The position numbers and the translations under genes are program-made. From Thermoplasmatota archaeon (GTDB lineage: Archaea > Thermoplasmatota > Penumbrarchaeia > Penumbrarchaeales > Penumbrarchaeaceae): a stretch of 8,703 nucleotides of DNA. The DNA lies in assembly GCA_030600725.1 (NCBI GenBank), contig JAUVLN010000071.1, forward strand, positions 1 through 8,703, written 5' to 3'. Below the pieces are notes generated by a model. It saw only the letters and a list, made by a program, of their open reading frames with translations, was not told the DNA's origin and made no database searches. Below, one piece after another: positions 6,728 through 8,703 of the stretch (position 1 is its first letter; the number at the start of each line of letters is the position of its first letter).

Positions 6728-7711
6728 CTACTTTCCCTCCTTTCCGTGAAACATTCCCATGAAACCCAATCGTCCGGGCTTTCCGGAGGATACTATCCTC
6801 CTTGGTCCGAAGGATAGGGACAGACAGCCCTCCTCCGGGCACATCTCCACACATCTCCCGCAGAGCGTGCAGTCCGATCCTGACACGTCCACGCTCTCCA
6901 TATCCTCGAAGACCCTGTCGTGGTCCACCGGGCACACCCTGAGGCATATCCTGCACTTGGTGCACTTCTCCACGTCCTTTTCAAGCCACATAAGCGAGAA
7001 GCGGCTGAACATGGCCATGAACGCCCCCATGGGGCAGATCCTGCAGAACGCCATCTTGACAAAGAACGAGGATACCAGAAACAGCAGAAGCGATATGATC
7101 GCAAGTATCGGCAGCGCCGTCCCTAAAGGCTCCAGTCCCAACAGCTGCTCGGAAATGGTGAAGAAACCATTTGCGGGACAGACCTGACAGAATGGAAGCG
7201 CCAGCGTCGACTGACATCCCAACAGGCCCAGACCAGAGAGCCCAATGGGAAGTGATATCAGAACGGTGAGGAACAGGATAACGTACTTCACGGGCCTCAG
7301 GAGCTCCCTGTGGGCCCATTTCAGCCTATAGGGCCTGATATTCATCTTCTCCCGGAGATACGCAAGACCCTCCTGGACGAGCCCGAACGGGCAGAGCCAC
7401 GAGCACCAGATCCTTCCAAGGAGCAGTACCATCAGCACGATGATTAGCAGGATGACGATAACGTCGATGTAGTAGGTCGACGCCCCGGTTGTCATACCGT
7501 CCTGGAACTGATAGTAGAAACAGGATGTGGGGACCGTGTCAACATATCTACACGACGCATTGGGGAGAAAGAGCTTCCGAAGCAGTGGTGAGGTCCCGAA
7601 CGGTGGTATGCCGAACCCCTGTCCAAAAAGGAAGGCTACTCCCAGGATCTGGAATATCAGCCGCCACGGCCTTATGATGCTCCCCTTGAACCTCTCCGTC
7701 AATCCTTCCAC
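6728..7711 (-). CDS. NapH-like membrane-bound polyferredoxin (4Fe-4S electron transfer protein)
   Basis: This 327-residue protein has about four to five membrane helices (around 13-37, 82-99, 141-158, 199-218) and two C-terminal cytoplasmic ferredoxin clusters: Cys250, 253, 256, 260 followed by Pro, and Cys281, 284, 287, 291 followed by Pro. Paired CxxxCP or CxxCP motifs near the membrane are Cys103/107, Cys175/178 and Cys223/226, the hallmark of the NapH/MauN/CcoG/NosR-type family. Such proteins pass electrons between the membrane quinone pool or other membrane partners and cytoplasmic or external redox enzymes. The frame is open back to 7801, but those 30 residues overlap the previous gene's membrane segment and look non-native. 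A GTG at 7711, 8 bases after GAGG, is preferred; a TTG at 7702 is possible. The gene directly abuts the dehydratase-family gene, suggesting that it feeds electrons to the ATPases; that role is inferred. Confidence 0.88.
   Translation of the reverse strand: MEGLTERFKGSIIRPWRLIFQILGVAFLFGQGFGIPPFGTSPLLRKLFLPNASCRYVDTVPTSCFYYQFQDGMTTGASTYYIDVIVILLIIVLMVLLLGRIWCSWLCPFGLVQEGLAYLREKMNIRPYRLKWAHRELLRPVKYVILFLTVLISLPIGLSGLGLLGCQSTLALPFCQVCPANGFFTISEQLLGLEPLGTALPILAIISLLLFLVSSFFVKMAFCRICPMGAFMAMFSRFSLMWLEKDVEKCTKCRICLRVCPVDHDRVFEDMESVDVSGSDCTLCGRCVEMCPEEGCLSLSFGPRRIVSSGKPGRLGFMGMFHGKEGK
6735..6740 (-). promoter_or_regulatory. Ribosome binding site of the dehydratase-family gene
   Basis: GGAGGG on the minus strand lies 7 bases before the ATG at 6727 and within the last codons of the polyferredoxin gene. 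The same ten bases, GGAGGGAAAG, occur at the first ATPase start, so initiation at the two junctions is probably similarly strong. Confidence 0.65.
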
Positions 7712-8703
7712 ATCCGCTTCCTCTTGATGTACAGCCTGACCGCGATGCCAATTTCTATAAGCATTATCGCCACCCCTATCATGATGATCACCTGAAGCCA
7801 CTGGATGACCTCGTCGACCTCGCCCAGCACCGCCTCCATCTCCTTTGTCTTCCCGTCTATCACGTAGACGTGAGGCGTTGAATATCCTGAGGTGAAATCA
7901 CCCTTCCCGTTGTATCCTCCCTGACCTGCGATGATCTCGATCTGTCCATCCTTGTCCGGATCCGCAAGGACCACTCCAAGTATGTCCCTGCCCAGGTTCT
8001 CGGACTGCCACTCGAGCTGATGGGTGACCCCGTCGAATACGAATATATATCCTCCCATGTTTCCAACGACTATCTCAAGCGTACCGTCGCCGTCGATATC
8101 GCCCACATCCAGGCCGAATGCCTTGGGGCCAAGGTTCTCGCTCCGCCATACTCGTTTGTATTCGCCGTCCATGTAGTGGTAGATGAACACCCAACCCTCC
8201 CTGTACCTGTAGCCGTTCGATACAACTATCTCAAGGACCCCATCCCCATCCAGATCGATGACCTTCATCCCCTCCATGCACCCCTCAAGATCGGGGCTCT
8301 TCCATTCCAGCTTCTTCGTCTCCAGGTCGAATACGCGAAGGTAACCCTCTCCCTTGACGTCCCCCAGGGCGGCCCCGGAGGTGATTATCAGCTCATCCTC
8401 GCCGTCGTTGTCAACATCCGCGATCTCTATATGGCGGAGGCGTGAGTCGAATGGGTCCAGCTGGTCGTACGGCTCCTTCTCCCCCTGTTGGAAGAAGTAC
8501 ACCGTCCCCCAGCCCTGGTCCGTCTTGAAGCCGGTCCCCACTATCAGCTCGTTCTTCCCGTCCCCGTCCAGGTCGTGTAATAGCAATCCGTGGGCATCCC
8601 TCACAAGTCCGGTGGAGGTCCATTCGACCTTCTTGGTCCGGCCGTCTATGGAGCGGACTATCCCGTCCCCGTCACCCACGATGATCTCCAGGGCGCTGTC
8701 ATC
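7699..8703 (-). CDS. Membrane-anchored FG-GAP/VCBS beta-propeller protein (N-terminus outside window)
   Basis: The frame is open to the right edge, so only the last 334 residues are seen. Five D-x-D-x-DG-x-x-E-(I/L) calcium-binding loops lie at visible residues 44-53, 96-105, 150-159, 202-211 and 248-257, about 46-54 apart. The tail of another unit (LEIIVGDGDG) begins at the edge. Each unit also has a strand around VFDxxTKxLEW. This is the FG-GAP/VCBS repeat of integrin-like beta-propellers, which are normally outside the cytoplasm. One membrane helix (about 302-324) is followed by a short basic tail (YIKRKRMWKD), so the propeller should face outward. It overlaps the start of the polyferredoxin gene by 13 bases, which makes it the first visible gene of the operon. 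Its role may be ligand binding, scaffolding or contact with an external partner; no catalytic motif is visible. Confidence 0.88.
   Translation of the reverse strand, partial: DDSALEIIVGDGDGIVRSIDGRTKKVEWTSTGLVRDAHGLLLHDLDGDGKNELIVGTGFKTDQGWGTVYFFQQGEKEPYDQLDPFDSRLRHIEIADVDNDGEDELIITSGAALGDVKGEGYLRVFDLETKKLEWKSPDLEGCMEGMKVIDLDGDGVLEIVVSNGYRYREGWVFIYHYMDGEYKRVWRSENLGPKAFGLDVGDIDGDGTLEIVVGNMGGYIFVFDGVTHQLEWQSENLGRDILGVVLADPDKDGQIEIIAGQGGYNGKGDFTSGYSTPHVYVIDGKTKEMEAVLGEVDEVIQWLQVIIMIGVAIMLIEIGIAVRLYIKRKRMWKD
7720..7723 (-). promoter_or_regulatory. Ribosome binding site that sets the polyferredoxin GTG start
   Basis: GAGG on the minus strand is 8 bases upstream of the GTG at 7711, inside the last codons of the FG-GAP gene. 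The alternative TTG at 7702 has only a GGAAGG one base away, which is too close. This favours 7711 over 7702 and 7801. Confidence 0.45.
7915..8574 (-). repeat. Five FG-GAP/VCBS repeats with calcium-type DxDxDG loops
   Basis: The repeat cores are DLDGDGKNEL, DVDNDGEDEL, DLDGDGVLEI, DIDGDGTLEI and DPDKDGQIEI, each followed by a hydrophobic strand and a Gly-rich turn (IVGTG, IITSG, VVSNG, VVGNMGG, IAGQGG). They form successive blades of one propeller; the first blades lie beyond the window edge. Confidence 0.85.

Noticed and set aside
7712..7801. Thirty-residue N-terminal extension of the polyferredoxin from an ATG at 7801
   Set aside because: It is encoded across the membrane segment of the FG-GAP protein in another frame, is His/Asp-rich and unlike NapH N-termini. 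A GTG with a ribosome site at 7711 fits better.
1..8703. CRISPR arrays, tRNA or rRNA genes, insertion sequences, toxin-antitoxin pairs
   Set aside because: No regularly spaced direct repeats, no cloverleaf or rRNA signatures, and no transposase, integrase or toxin motifs were seen on either strand.

Overview
The window looks archaeal. Two plus-strand genes each follow an identical TATA-like element (TTATATATTAT) placed where an archaeal promoter should be. The minus-strand genes use ATG, GTG and TTG starts with strong GGAGG-type ribosome binding sites. The left edge holds a very large Ig-like surface protein with one C-terminal membrane anchor and a lysine-rich cytoplasmic tail, a style common in Thermoplasmatota-type Euryarchaeota. 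The oxygen-sensitive iron-sulfur chemistry encoded on the right points to an anaerobe. Lineage is inference; no rRNA or tRNA gene is present to fix it.

Layout. Positions 1-2090 (+) hold the C-terminal part of a secreted, membrane-anchored multidomain surface protein. Positions 2091-2354 are a mostly empty spacer ending in a promoter, followed by an FKBP/SlyD-type peptidyl-prolyl isomerase (2355-2801, +). A second promoter drives a CDP-alcohol phosphatidyltransferase (2884-3462, +). Everything to the right is on the minus strand and converges on that gene with a 4-base gap. In transcription order it comprises: a membrane-anchored FG-GAP beta-propeller protein (8703-7699, N-terminus outside the window), a NapH-like membrane polyferredoxin (7711-6728), a lone HgdB/BcrC-type iron-sulfur protein resembling double-cubane cluster proteins (6727-5378), two different BadF/BadG/HgdC-type activator ATPases (5381-4515 and 4518-3721), and a headless remnant of an FtsX/MacB-type permease (3742-3467).

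How the genes may work together. The minus-strand genes overlap or abut (a 13-base overlap, a direct TAG-ATG join, a TTGA and an ATGA overlap), so they are almost certainly one translationally coupled operon. In the known members of this enzyme class (2-hydroxyacyl-CoA dehydratases, benzoyl-CoA reductase, double-cubane cluster protein), a [4Fe-4S] ATPase uses ATP hydrolysis to push an electron at very low potential onto the iron-sulfur partner. Here the set has one catalytic-type subunit instead of two, two non-identical ATPases instead of one homodimer, and its own membrane electron-transfer protein plus an outward-facing propeller. That combination is the most interesting content of the window. 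The substrate cannot be read from the sequence.
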